DNA of 64,000 bases from Mesorhizobium sp. B2-4-15 (lineage in GTDB: Bacteria; Pseudomonadota; Alphaproteobacteria; Rhizobiales; Rhizobiaceae): the NCBI RefSeq assembly GCF_006658505.1, contig NZ_VFUZ01000005.1:1-64000 (forward strand), read 5' to 3'. A model generated the notes under the pieces. The model saw only the letters and a list, made by a program, of their open reading frames with translations. It was not told where the DNA came from and did no database searches. The translations under genes were made by a program, and so were the position numbers. Below, in pieces: positions 44,006 to 51,572 of this stretch; within the stretch, counting starts at the first letter, position 1; every line of letters starts with the position of its first letter.

Positions 44006-44896
44006 TCAAAGCCTGGTCCGTGAAAACGGGTTCCAGCGCACCGTGCCGAGCCGCACCTCCTCGCGCACCATCGTCAGCAGACCGGAACCGCCGACCACCG
44101 CCAGACCGACCAGCGACAGCCAGTCGGGATATTCCTGGAAGAACAGCGCGCCGAGGATGACCGCCCAGACGATCTGCGAATAATGCGTCGGCGCAATCCG
44201 GTTGGCGGGCGCGTATTTGGCGGCCAGAAGCTGCATGAATTGCCCGCAGGCCGTGAAAGCGCCCGCCATCGCCAGCCAGACAAGCTGCATGGCATTTGGC
44301 AGGGTGAGCGAAGTGGTGGCGGCCCCGAGCCCGTTGAACAGCAGGCCATAACCGACAAGCACGCCGAGCATCGATGTACGCTTTTCCTGCTGGGCGAGTG
44401 ATCGCATCAGGATGACGCTGGTCGCGGCGAGGAAGGCATTCACGAAGGCCGCCAGATGGCCGAGGTTCAATTCGCGAAAACCCGGACGCACCACCAGCAT
44501 CACGCCAGCGAAGCCGGCGATGACGGCCAGCCAGCGCCAGGGACCGACCTTTTCCTTCAGGATGACGGTCGACAGGATGGTGACCAGCAAAGGCGCCAGG
44601 AAGATCAACGCGTAGACTTCGGCAAGCGGAATATGGGTGAAGGCGTAGACGCTGAGCACGCCCGACGCGATGCCGGCAAAGGCCCGCGCCTGCACGGCCA
44701 ATGGCCGTTTCATGCGCCAGAAATGGCGCCAGCGTTCGCCCGCCGGGCGGGTGAAGAACAGGAAAAAGCCAGCAAACAAGGTGGCGAAAAAGCCGATCTC
44801 GAAGACGGTGAACTGCCCGCCCAGGCTCTTGATAACGGCATCGCTGCCCGAATAACTTGCGTAGGCGATGAGGGCGAGCAGGATTCCGTTCGGCAC
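44006..44896 (-). CDS. DMT-superfamily (EamA) transporter
   Basis: Ten-helix transporter with two EamA repeats (296 residues from the GTG at 44896, VPNGILLALIAYASYSGSDAVIK). Segments: GSDAVIKSLGGQFTVFEIGF, ALIFLAPLLVTILSTVILKE closing repeat one, and QIVWAVILGALFFQEYPDW in repeat two. The frame is open to 45004 but that part crosses the divergent PIG-L gene, and the family N-terminus starts at the GTG. Substrate unknown. It lies just upstream of hrpB on the same strand, with a 47-base gap. Confidence 0.84.
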   Translation of the reverse strand: MPNGILLALIAYASYSGSDAVIKSLGGQFTVFEIGFFATLFAGFFLFFTRPAGERWRHFWRMKRPLAVQARAFAGIASGVLSVYAFTHIPLAEVYALIFLAPLLVTILSTVILKEKVGPWRWLAVIAGFAGVMLVVRPGFRELNLGHLAAFVNAFLAATSVILMRSLAQQEKRTSMLGVLVGYGLLFNGLGAATTSLTLPNAMQLVWLAMAGAFTACGQFMQLLAAKYAPANRIAPTHYSQIVWAVILGALFFQEYPDWLSLVGLAVVGGSGLLTMVREEVRLGTVRWNPFSRTRL

Positions 44897-44923
44897 GTTT
44901 TTCCATTTCCGGGAGAGAGTAGC

Positions 44924-45622
44924 GTGAAAATACTGGCGCTCGGCGCGCATCCCGACGACATCGAGATTTTCATGTTCGGTACGATGGCCGCCTATGCGGC
45001 GCAAGGCGCAGAACTGACTTTTGCCGTGGCCACGGATGGTGCCAGGGGCGGCAAGAGTGATCCCCGGGTTCTGGCCCGTGTCCGCCGCGAGGAAGCGACG
45101 GCCGCGGCCGCGCTGCTTGGCGCAGCGCCGCGCTTCCTCGACTTTCCCGATGGCGAGCTGGTGGCCGACGGCGCTCTTATCGGCGCGTTGAAAACGCTTC
45201 TATGCGAGATTGGACCGGATCTGGTGATCACGCACGCCCCCAACGACTATCACGCCGATCATCGGTCCCTGTCTGACGGCGTGCGCATCGCGGCCTCGTT
45301 CGCCGTCCCCGTGCTGCATGCCGACACGATGGGCGGCACCGGGTTCGCGCCCACGCACTATGTCGATATTTCCGCCTATCGGGATATCAAAACGCAGGCG
45401 ATCAGGGCGCACCGCTCGCAGGGGCCGGAGCAATATGTCGACAGGGCGCGCATCCAAAATGAATTTCGCGCCGGCCAATGCAACAGCCTCCCCGGTTCAT
45501 TGGCGGAGGCCTTCCGCTTCGAGCCCAGATTTCCCTTCGCCGATATACGGGCATTGTTGCCGCCGGCGCCACCCCTGCGGCCGGTGATGCCAAACCCGAG
45601 CACCGCCAACGAGGCCGGCTGA
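44924..45622 (+). CDS. PIG-L (LmbE-like) deacetylase
   Basis: Zinc-dependent N-deacetylase of the LmbE/PIG-L family (232 residues). The metal ligands are in ALGAHPDDIEIF (His/Asp/Asp, residues about 8-11) and in APNDYHADHRSLSDG (about 104-112). Such enzymes remove acetyl groups from amino-sugar compounds or small thiol precursors. The start is GTG at 44924, with a good site gggagagag before it. The divergent EamA gene also starts with GTG only 27 bases away, so the two 5' regions nearly touch. Substrate unknown. Confidence 0.87.
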   Translation: MKILALGAHPDDIEIFMFGTMAAYAAQGAELTFAVATDGARGGKSDPRVLARVRREEATAAAALLGAAPRFLDFPDGELVADGALIGALKTLLCEIGPDLVITHAPNDYHADHRSLSDGVRIAASFAVPVLHADTMGGTGFAPTHYVDISAYRDIKTQAIRAHRSQGPEQYVDRARIQNEFRAGQCNSLPGSLAEAFRFEPRFPFADIRALLPPAPPLRPVMPNPSTANEAG

Positions 45623-45710
45623 GCGACTGCCAGAGGAACCCGGCGGTCATTTCCCAACGATTTCAAGCGCCCGCTCGTCATGTTGCGGCGCAGCAACGAA
45701 TTCGCTTGCC

Positions 45711-45750
45711 TTGTTTAGTAAAAATTGCATCACTAAACAAATTACTAAAC
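45711..45750. promoter_or_regulatory. Operator-like dyad upstream of the ABC/Dha operon
   Basis: TTGTTTAGT (45711-45719) and its perfect complement ACTAAACAA (45732-45740) with 12 bases between, followed by a third ACTAAAC at 45744-45750. Located 100-139 bases before the binding-protein start, in an otherwise AT-rich patch. It is most likely the binding site of a repressor or activator encoded elsewhere; no regulator gene lies next to the operon. Confidence 0.65.
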
Positions 45751-45849
45751 ATCGGCAGTGCTGCCGCGCCGCCATGTTTGGGCCCCTGAGGAGAGGGTTG
45801 AGGATTTTGAAACCGTCATTCGGGCGCGTTTCGCAAATGGGAGGAAGGC

Positions 45850-47178
45850 ATGAAATCGAGCTTGAAACTGGCGTTGGGACTGGCTTCGGCGATGGTTGCG
45901 TCGACAGTTGTCTCGAATGCCGCGCACGCTGAAGACCTGACGCTGTGCTGGGCCGCCTGGGACCCGGCAAACGCGCTTGTCGAACTGTCCAAGGATTTTA
46001 CCAAGCAGACCGGCATCGGCATGAAATTCGAGTTCGTGCCGTGGACCAACTATGCCGACCGCTTCCTCAACGAACTGAACTCACACGGCAAATTGTGCGA
46101 CCTGATAATCGGCGACAGCCAGTGGATCGGGGGTGCGGCCGAGAACGGCCATTACGTCAAGCTGAACGACTTCTTCGACAAGGAGAAGATCAGCATGGAC
46201 GACTTCGTGCCGGCGACGGTGCTGGGTTATTCAGAGTGGCCAAAGAACACGCCGAACTACTGGGCACTGCCGGCGATGGCCGACGCTGTCGGCTGGACCT
46301 ATCGCAAGGATTGGTTCTCGCGCCCGGAGTTGCAAGCCGAGTTCAAGGCGAAGTACGGACGCGATCTGGCGCCGCCCAAGACCTATGACGAGCTCAAGGA
46401 CATCGCCAAGTTTTTCCAAGGCCGCGATATCGACGGCAAGAAGGTATACGGCGCGTATATCTTCACCGAGCGGGGCTCGGAAGGCATCACCATGGGCGTG
46501 ACAAACGTCCTCTACGACTACGGCTTCCAATACGAGAATCCGAAGAAGCCATACGATATGAAGAGGTTCGTCAATTCGGCGGGCGCGGTGAAGGGCCTCG
46601 AGTTCTACAAGGATCTCTACAAGTGTTGCACCGCGCCGGGCATGACCGACGCCTACATGTCAGAGGGACTTGACGCCTTCAAGTCAGGCCAGGTGGCCAT
46701 GCAGATGAACTGGTTCGCGTTCTTCCCTGGCTTGTACAAGGACCCGAACGTCGGCGGCGACAAGATAGGGTTCTTCCCCAACCCTGCCGGCCCGCAGGCG
46801 CACTTCACCCAACTTGGCGGCCAAGGCATCTCGGTGGTCTCGTATTCGGATCATAAGGACGACGCGCTGAAGTACATCAAGTGGTTTGCCCAGCCGGCTG
46901 TTCAGCAGAAATGGTGGGAGATCGGTGGCTACTCGGCGCTGAAGGCGGTGGTGGAAGCACCATCCTTCCCGCACAGCGCGCCCTTCGCCCCTGATTTCCT
47001 CGCATCGATGCAGATGGTCAAGGACTTCTGGGCCGAGCCGAGCTACGCCACATTGCTGCAGGCGATGCAGAAGCGCGTCCATGATTACGTCGTGGCCGAC
47101 CAGGGCACGGCCCAGGAAGCGCTCGACAGCCTGGTCAAGGACTGGACAGCGACCTTCCAGGACGACGGCAAGATGTAA
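45850..47178 (+). CDS. ABC transporter substrate-binding protein (sugar type, family 1)
   Basis: Periplasmic solute-binding protein (442 residues), first gene of the long operon. A Sec signal peptide occupies about residues 1-27 (KLALGLASAMVASTVV, cleavage after NAAHA). The mature part has the sugar-type (MalE/UgpB-like) pattern: WAAWDPANALVELSKDFTKQ, DLIIGDSQWIGGAAENG, and MQMNWFAFFPGLY. A good ribosome site (ggaggaa) precedes the start. The substrate is unknown; the linked kinases suggest a sugar, polyol or ketose whose breakdown gives dihydroxyacetone or a related ketose. A strong hairpin follows the gene. Confidence 0.93.
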   Translation: MKSSLKLALGLASAMVASTVVSNAAHAEDLTLCWAAWDPANALVELSKDFTKQTGIGMKFEFVPWTNYADRFLNELNSHGKLCDLIIGDSQWIGGAAENGHYVKLNDFFDKEKISMDDFVPATVLGYSEWPKNTPNYWALPAMADAVGWTYRKDWFSRPELQAEFKAKYGRDLAPPKTYDELKDIAKFFQGRDIDGKKVYGAYIFTERGSEGITMGVTNVLYDYGFQYENPKKPYDMKRFVNSAGAVKGLEFYKDLYKCCTAPGMTDAYMSEGLDAFKSGQVAMQMNWFAFFPGLYKDPNVGGDKIGFFPNPAGPQAHFTQLGGQGISVVSYSDHKDDALKYIKWFAQPAVQQKWWEIGGYSALKAVVEAPSFPHSAPFAPDFLASMQMVKDFWAEPSYATLLQAMQKRVHDYVVADQGTAQEALDSLVKDWTATFQDDGKM

Positions 47179-47201
47179 GGCTCCTCCCGAGCCACGGCCG
47201 A

Positions 47202-47230
47202 GTGTCCCGTGCCGCCTTGGCACGGGACAC
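47202..47230 (+). promoter_or_regulatory. Intercistronic hairpin after the binding-protein gene
   Basis: A perfect 12-bp stem gtgtcccgtgcc / ggcacgggacac with a 5-base loop (gcctt). No T-run follows, so the operon is probably not fully terminated. Such hairpins after the binding-protein gene protect the upstream mRNA and reduce readthrough, giving more binding protein than membrane components. Confidence 0.85.
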
Positions 47231-47278
47231 AGTTCAGATAAATTCCATCATCGAGACGAGCACGTGACCGAAGCAGGA

Positions 47279-48232
47279 ATGACCATGCTCAATCGGACCG
47301 CGGACAACGTTGCCCGGGCTACCCCGGAGCCGTTGGCGCGCAAGGTCCGGGGCATCAGCGACAAGGGCCTGGCGTGGCTGTTCATCTCGCCGACGATCCT
47401 TCTGCTGCTCGCCATCAACATCTTCCCGCTGTTCTGGGCGATTTATCTTTCGTTCACCAACTACCGCGCCAACCGGTCCAACGAGGTTGTGAAGAATCTC
47501 GGCTTTGCAAACTACCAACGCATCCTCGGGGACCAGGATGTCTGGATTGCCATGCAGACAACGGCGCATTTCGTGTTCTGGACCATCCTGCTGCAGACGG
47601 TTATCGGCTTCACGCTGGCCTGGCTGATCGACCGGAAGTTCCGCGGCCACGCTTTCTGGACGACGGTCATTCTGGTGCCAATGATGCTGTCGCCCGCCGT
47701 GGTCGGCAATTTCTGGCGCTTCCTCTACCAACCTCAGACCGGCCTCTTCAACTACCTCGTCGCTTTTTTCACGGGCGTACCGCCTTCCTCCTTCGAGATG
47801 CTGGGCAGCGTACAACTCGCACCGTGGGCAATCATCATCGTCGACACCTGGATGTGGACGCCTTACGTGATGCTGATCTGCCTCGCCGGCCTGCGCTCCA
47901 TCCCTGAATACATCTATGAAGCGGCCGAGGTCGACCGCGCCTCCAACTGGCGGCAATTCTGGTCGATCACGCTGCCTATGGCGCTGCCCTTCATCATGCT
48001 GGCGGTGCTGTTTCGCGGCATCGAGAACTTCAAGATGTTCGACATGGTCAACCTGCTCACCGGCGGCGGGCCGGGCTCGACCACCGAGGTCGCCTCGATC
48101 ACGCTGAAGCGGCAGGCTTTCGAGAGCTGGCGCACCGGTTATTCCTCGGCCTTCGCCATCATCCTGTTCGTCGCGGTGTTCGGGCTGGCCAACATCTACG
48201 TCAAGGCGCTCAACAAGGTGAAACAGAGATGA
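47279..48232 (+). CDS. ABC transporter permease (sugar type), subunit 1
   Basis: Inner-membrane permease of the MalF/UgpA type (317 residues from MTMLNRTADN). Six helices are visible, beginning GLAWLFISPTILLLLAINIF. The EAA loop that contacts the ATPases is EAAEVDRASNWRQFWSITLP at about 215-234. The start chosen has an agcagga site before it. The frame continues open into the binding-protein gene, but without family features. Its last four bases overlap the next permease gene. Confidence 0.93.
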   Translation: MTMLNRTADNVARATPEPLARKVRGISDKGLAWLFISPTILLLLAINIFPLFWAIYLSFTNYRANRSNEVVKNLGFANYQRILGDQDVWIAMQTTAHFVFWTILLQTVIGFTLAWLIDRKFRGHAFWTTVILVPMMLSPAVVGNFWRFLYQPQTGLFNYLVAFFTGVPPSSFEMLGSVQLAPWAIIIVDTWMWTPYVMLICLAGLRSIPEYIYEAAEVDRASNWRQFWSITLPMALPFIMLAVLFRGIENFKMFDMVNLLTGGGPGSTTEVASITLKRQAFESWRTGYSSAFAIILFVAVFGLANIYVKALNKVKQR

Positions 48233-49179
48233 GCCTGACCACAGCCCATTCTGTCGTCGCACCCTCGGCAGGTTCGAAGCGCATCGCCGGCGCGATCATC
48301 ATCGCCTACGCGCTGATCTCGATCGTGCCGCTCTTGTGGATCTTCGCGACCAGCTTCAAGACGCCGCCGGATTCGATCGCCTATCCGCCCAAGATCGTGT
48401 TCCAGCCGAGCATCGAGGGCTACTGCAACCTGTTCACCACGCGGACAAGGCAGACGCCGGAATATATCAACTCGCTCGGGCCGGCGACCGGCTTCTGCGA
48501 CGAGACGGTGCGCAAGCGCAATATGGTGATCGCCGGCCCGTCCAACTTCCTGCCGCGCTTCCTCAATTCGCTGATCATCGCCTTCGGCTCGACCTTCTGT
48601 GCTGTCTTTCTCGGCACGCTGTCGGCCTATGGCTTCTCGCGCTTCAAGGTGCCGCTGGCCGACGATCTGCTGTTCTTCATCCTGTCGACACGCTTCATGC
48701 CGCCGATCGCCGTCGCCATCCCGATCTATCTGATGTATCGCGAGCTTGGCCTGTCGGACACCGCGCTCGGCATGATCCTGCTCTACACGGCGGTCAACGT
48801 GTCGCTGGCGGTATGGCTGCTCAAAGGCTTCATCGACGAAATCCCGCGCGAATATGAGGAAGCGGCGATGATCGACGGCTACACGCGGCTGCAGGCCTTC
48901 TGGCGCACCGTGCTGCCGCAGGCGACGACCGGCATTGCCGCCACCGCCATCTTCTGCCTGATCTTCGCCTGGAACGAATATGCGTTCGCGGCACTTTTGA
49001 CCTCCGGCACGGCGCAAACTGCGCCGCCCTTCATCCCGACCATCATCGGCGAAGGCGGCCAGGACTGGCCGGCGGTCGCGGCCGGCACGACGATCTTCCT
49101 GGTGCCGATCCTGGTTTTCACCATCCTGCTTCGCAAGCAATTGCTGCGCGGCATCACCTTCGGCGCGGTGCGCAAATGA
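48229..49179 (+). CDS. ABC transporter permease (sugar type), subunit 2
   Basis: Permease of the MalG/UgpE type (316 residues). The N-terminal helix is IAGAIIIAYALISIVPLLWI. An extended periplasmic loop of about 60 residues follows (PPKIVFQPSIEGYCNLFTT and on). The EAA motif is EEAAMIDGYTRLQAFWRTVLP at about 204-223. It forms the membrane channel with subunit 1. ATGA overlaps at both ends link it to its neighbours in translation. Confidence 0.93.
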   Translation: MSLTTAHSVVAPSAGSKRIAGAIIIAYALISIVPLLWIFATSFKTPPDSIAYPPKIVFQPSIEGYCNLFTTRTRQTPEYINSLGPATGFCDETVRKRNMVIAGPSNFLPRFLNSLIIAFGSTFCAVFLGTLSAYGFSRFKVPLADDLLFFILSTRFMPPIAVAIPIYLMYRELGLSDTALGMILLYTAVNVSLAVWLLKGFIDEIPREYEEAAMIDGYTRLQAFWRTVLPQATTGIAATAIFCLIFAWNEYAFAALLTSGTAQTAPPFIPTIIGEGGQDWPAVAAGTTIFLVPILVFTILLRKQLLRGITFGAVRK

Positions 49180-49382
49180 GCATGACCCAATCCGCAAAAC
49201 GCAAATCGCTCTGGCCGCGCTGGGCCAGGCGCGGTGTGATGGAAAACGTCGCCACAGCGCTCATCGCCATCGGCTTCCTGATGCTGTTCCAGCCCTTCGC
49301 GCTGTCGCTCTACACCTATTCCTTCATCACCATGCTTGCTGGCACCGTGATGTTCATCGTCGTCTCGAAGTTCCCGGAATAA
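49176..49382 (+). CDS. Small two-helix membrane protein of the ABC operon
   Basis: 68 residues with a basic N-terminus (SAKRKSLWPRWARRG) and two hydrophobic stretches (VATALIAIGFLMLFQPFAL and YSFITMLAGTVMFIVV). It overlaps the permease gene by four bases and ends two bases before the first ATPase gene, so it is part of the operon. Similar small proteins occur in the two-ATPase glycerol-type ABC operons of rhizobia. A role as transporter accessory subunit is likely but unproved. Confidence 0.78.
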   Translation: MSMTQSAKRKSLWPRWARRGVMENVATALIAIGFLMLFQPFALSLYTYSFITMLAGTVMFIVVSKFPE

Positions 49383-49384
49383 TC

Positions 49385-50497
49385 ATGGCCGAGATCCGCG
49401 TCCAACACCTGAGGAAGGCCTTCGGCGACTTCGTTGCCGTGCAGGATTCCAACTTCGTCGTCGAGGACGGCGAGTTCTTCGTCATGCTTGGGCCGTCCGG
49501 CTGCGGCAAGACGACGACCCTGCGCATGATCGCCGGACTCGAATTGCCGACCGGCGGCCAGATCCTGCTCGACGGCGAGGACGTCACCATGCTCAGGGCA
49601 CGCGAGCGCGACATCGCCTTCGTCTTCCAGCTGTTCGCGCTCTATCCGCACATGAATGTGCGCAAGAACATCGGCTTCCCGCTTTTGGCGCAAGGCAAGC
49701 CGTCGGCGGAAATCCGCACAAGGGTCGAGGAAACGGCCAAGCTGCTGCGCATCGACCATCTGCTCAACAAATCCGTCTCGGGTCTTGCCGGCGGCGATCG
49801 CCAGCGCGTGGCGCTTGGCCGCGCCATCGTGCGGCGGCCAAAATGCTTCCTCATGGACGAGCCGCTGGGCACGCTCGACACCGAATTCCGCGATCTGATG
49901 GTGCATGAACTGCGCGAACTGCACAACCGGATCCACGCCACAACGGTCTATGTCACGCACGACCAGATGGAAGCGATGTCGATGGCCGACAAGATCGCTG
50001 TGATGAACCATGGCGTCATCGAACAATTCGGGAGCCCACGCGAAATCTACGACCGGCCGGCGACCGTGTTCGTCGCCGACTTCATCGGCTCGCCGCCGAT
50101 GAATTTTCTCAAGTTCGGCGGCGGGCTTGCCAAGGGTGCCAGGGAGATCGTGGTGCAGGGCGCGACGGTCGCGGTGCCGGAGGTGCGCGAGGACATCGCG
50201 CCAGCCGACATGGCGCTCGGCATCCGCCCGGAGCACATCCGTTTCGACGATGCCTCCAAGCTGCGCGGCGCCATCTACGGCACCGAATATCTCGGCACGA
50301 CGCAGATCGTCGCCGTGGAAACGGCGGACGGCATCATCAAGGCGCGGGTACCGGCCGAGATCCGGCTCAATGCCGGCGACCATGTCGGCCTGGCCCTGAA
50401 CAGCGCGCGGCTGTCGCTGTTCGACAGGGGCTCCGGCCGCGCCGTGAAGACGGCGATCCACGATACTGCCTCGGAGCGGAGAGCGCGGCATGGCTGA
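49385..50497 (+). CDS. ABC transporter ATP-binding protein, subunit 1 (UgpC/MalK type)
   Basis: Nucleotide-binding subunit (370 residues). Walker A is GPSGCGKTTTLRM (about 38-50) and Walker B is CFLMDEPLGTLD. The signature motif is unusual: LAGGD (in SGLAGGDRQRVALGRA) instead of LSGGQ. A C-terminal TOBE/MalK-type domain follows (PADMALGIRPEHIRF). The next gene encodes a second, distinct ATPase, so the transporter probably uses a heterodimer with one non-standard ATP site. The two genes overlap by 8 bases. Confidence 0.92.
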   Translation: MAEIRVQHLRKAFGDFVAVQDSNFVVEDGEFFVMLGPSGCGKTTTLRMIAGLELPTGGQILLDGEDVTMLRARERDIAFVFQLFALYPHMNVRKNIGFPLLAQGKPSAEIRTRVEETAKLLRIDHLLNKSVSGLAGGDRQRVALGRAIVRRPKCFLMDEPLGTLDTEFRDLMVHELRELHNRIHATTVYVTHDQMEAMSMADKIAVMNHGVIEQFGSPREIYDRPATVFVADFIGSPPMNFLKFGGGLAKGAREIVVQGATVAVPEVREDIAPADMALGIRPEHIRFDDASKLRGAIYGTEYLGTTQIVAVETADGIIKARVPAEIRLNAGDHVGLALNSARLSLFDRGSGRAVKTAIHDTASERRARHG

Positions 50498-51503
50498 TGT
50501 GCGCATCAAGAACGTGACCAAGAGTTTTGGTGAGCATGTCGCCGTCAACGGTCTCGATCTGCATATAGCCGACGGCGAATTCGTCGTGCTGCTCGGGCCG
50601 ACCGGGGCCGGCAAGACGACGACGCTGCGGCTGATCGCGGGGCTGGAACGGCCGGATGCCGGCACGATCGAGATCGGCGGCCATAATGCTACGACACTGT
50701 CGCCGGCCGAGCGCGACACGGCTTTCGTCTTCCAGCAATATTCGCTCTATCCGCATCTGTCGGTGTTCGAGAATCTCGCCTTCCCGCTGCGCTCGCCGGC
50801 GCGGAGAACGCCGGAGGACCAGATCCGCCGCCGCGTCGAGGAAGTGGCGAAGATGGTGCGCATCCATCACAAGCTCGCCAACCGCTCGACCAAGCTCTCG
50901 GGCGGTGAAATGCAGCGCGTCGCCATCGGCCGCGCGCTGGTGCGCAAGCCCGCCATCTACCTGATGGACGAGCCGCTGTCCTCGCTCGACGCCAAGCTGC
51001 GGGCGGATTTGCGGCTCGAGCTGAAGCGCATCCAGTCCGAACTCGGCGCCACCATGCTCTACGTCACCCACGACCAGATCGAGGCGATGACCATGGCCGA
51101 CCGCATCGGCATCCTCGCCGATGGCGTGCTGGTGCAGATCGGCTCGCCTCGCACGATCTATTCGGAGCCGGCGAACCTGCATGTCGCGGCAAGGCTCGGC
51201 CAGCCCGCGATCAATCTTTTGCCCATGGGGTTGCTTCCCGATGGCGGCGTGCCGGCCGGCACGAAGACGATCGGCGCGCGCACCGAACATCTGGCGATCG
51301 AAAAGGCCGTGAATGGCCATGCCGACGGCGTCGTCGACTGGGTCGAGCATCTCGGCGACCAGAACCATCTGCATGTGACGGTGGGGCCGAAGAAACTGGT
51401 GACGCTGACCGACCCCGACACCGATTTGGGGCAAGGCGACAGGGTGGTGATCCGCTACCGCTCGCCGCTCTATTTCGGCGCGGATGGACAGAGATTGATG
51501 TGA
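50490..51503 (+). CDS. ABC transporter ATP-binding protein, subunit 2 (UgpC/MalK type)
   Basis: Second nucleotide-binding subunit (337 residues). Walker A is GPTGAGKTTTLRL (about 36-48), the signature is canonical (KLSGGEMQRVAIGRAL) and Walker B is IYLMDEPLSSLDAKLR. The C-terminal regulatory domain is shorter than in subunit 1. With subunit 1 it resembles the GlpS/GlpT pair of the rhizobial glycerol transporter, although the gene order here is different. It ends 69 bases before the fused kinase gene. Confidence 0.92.
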   Translation: MADVRIKNVTKSFGEHVAVNGLDLHIADGEFVVLLGPTGAGKTTTLRLIAGLERPDAGTIEIGGHNATTLSPAERDTAFVFQQYSLYPHLSVFENLAFPLRSPARRTPEDQIRRRVEEVAKMVRIHHKLANRSTKLSGGEMQRVAIGRALVRKPAIYLMDEPLSSLDAKLRADLRLELKRIQSELGATMLYVTHDQIEAMTMADRIGILADGVLVQIGSPRTIYSEPANLHVAARLGQPAINLLPMGLLPDGGVPAGTKTIGARTEHLAIEKAVNGHADGVVDWVEHLGDQNHLHVTVGPKKLVTLTDPDTDLGQGDRVVIRYRSPLYFGADGQRLM

Positions 51504-51572
51504 ACGGTTCTTGGCGCCCCGCCAAGGTGACGCCGGCTTCTGATTGACGATTGCGAATACGGGACGAATTCG

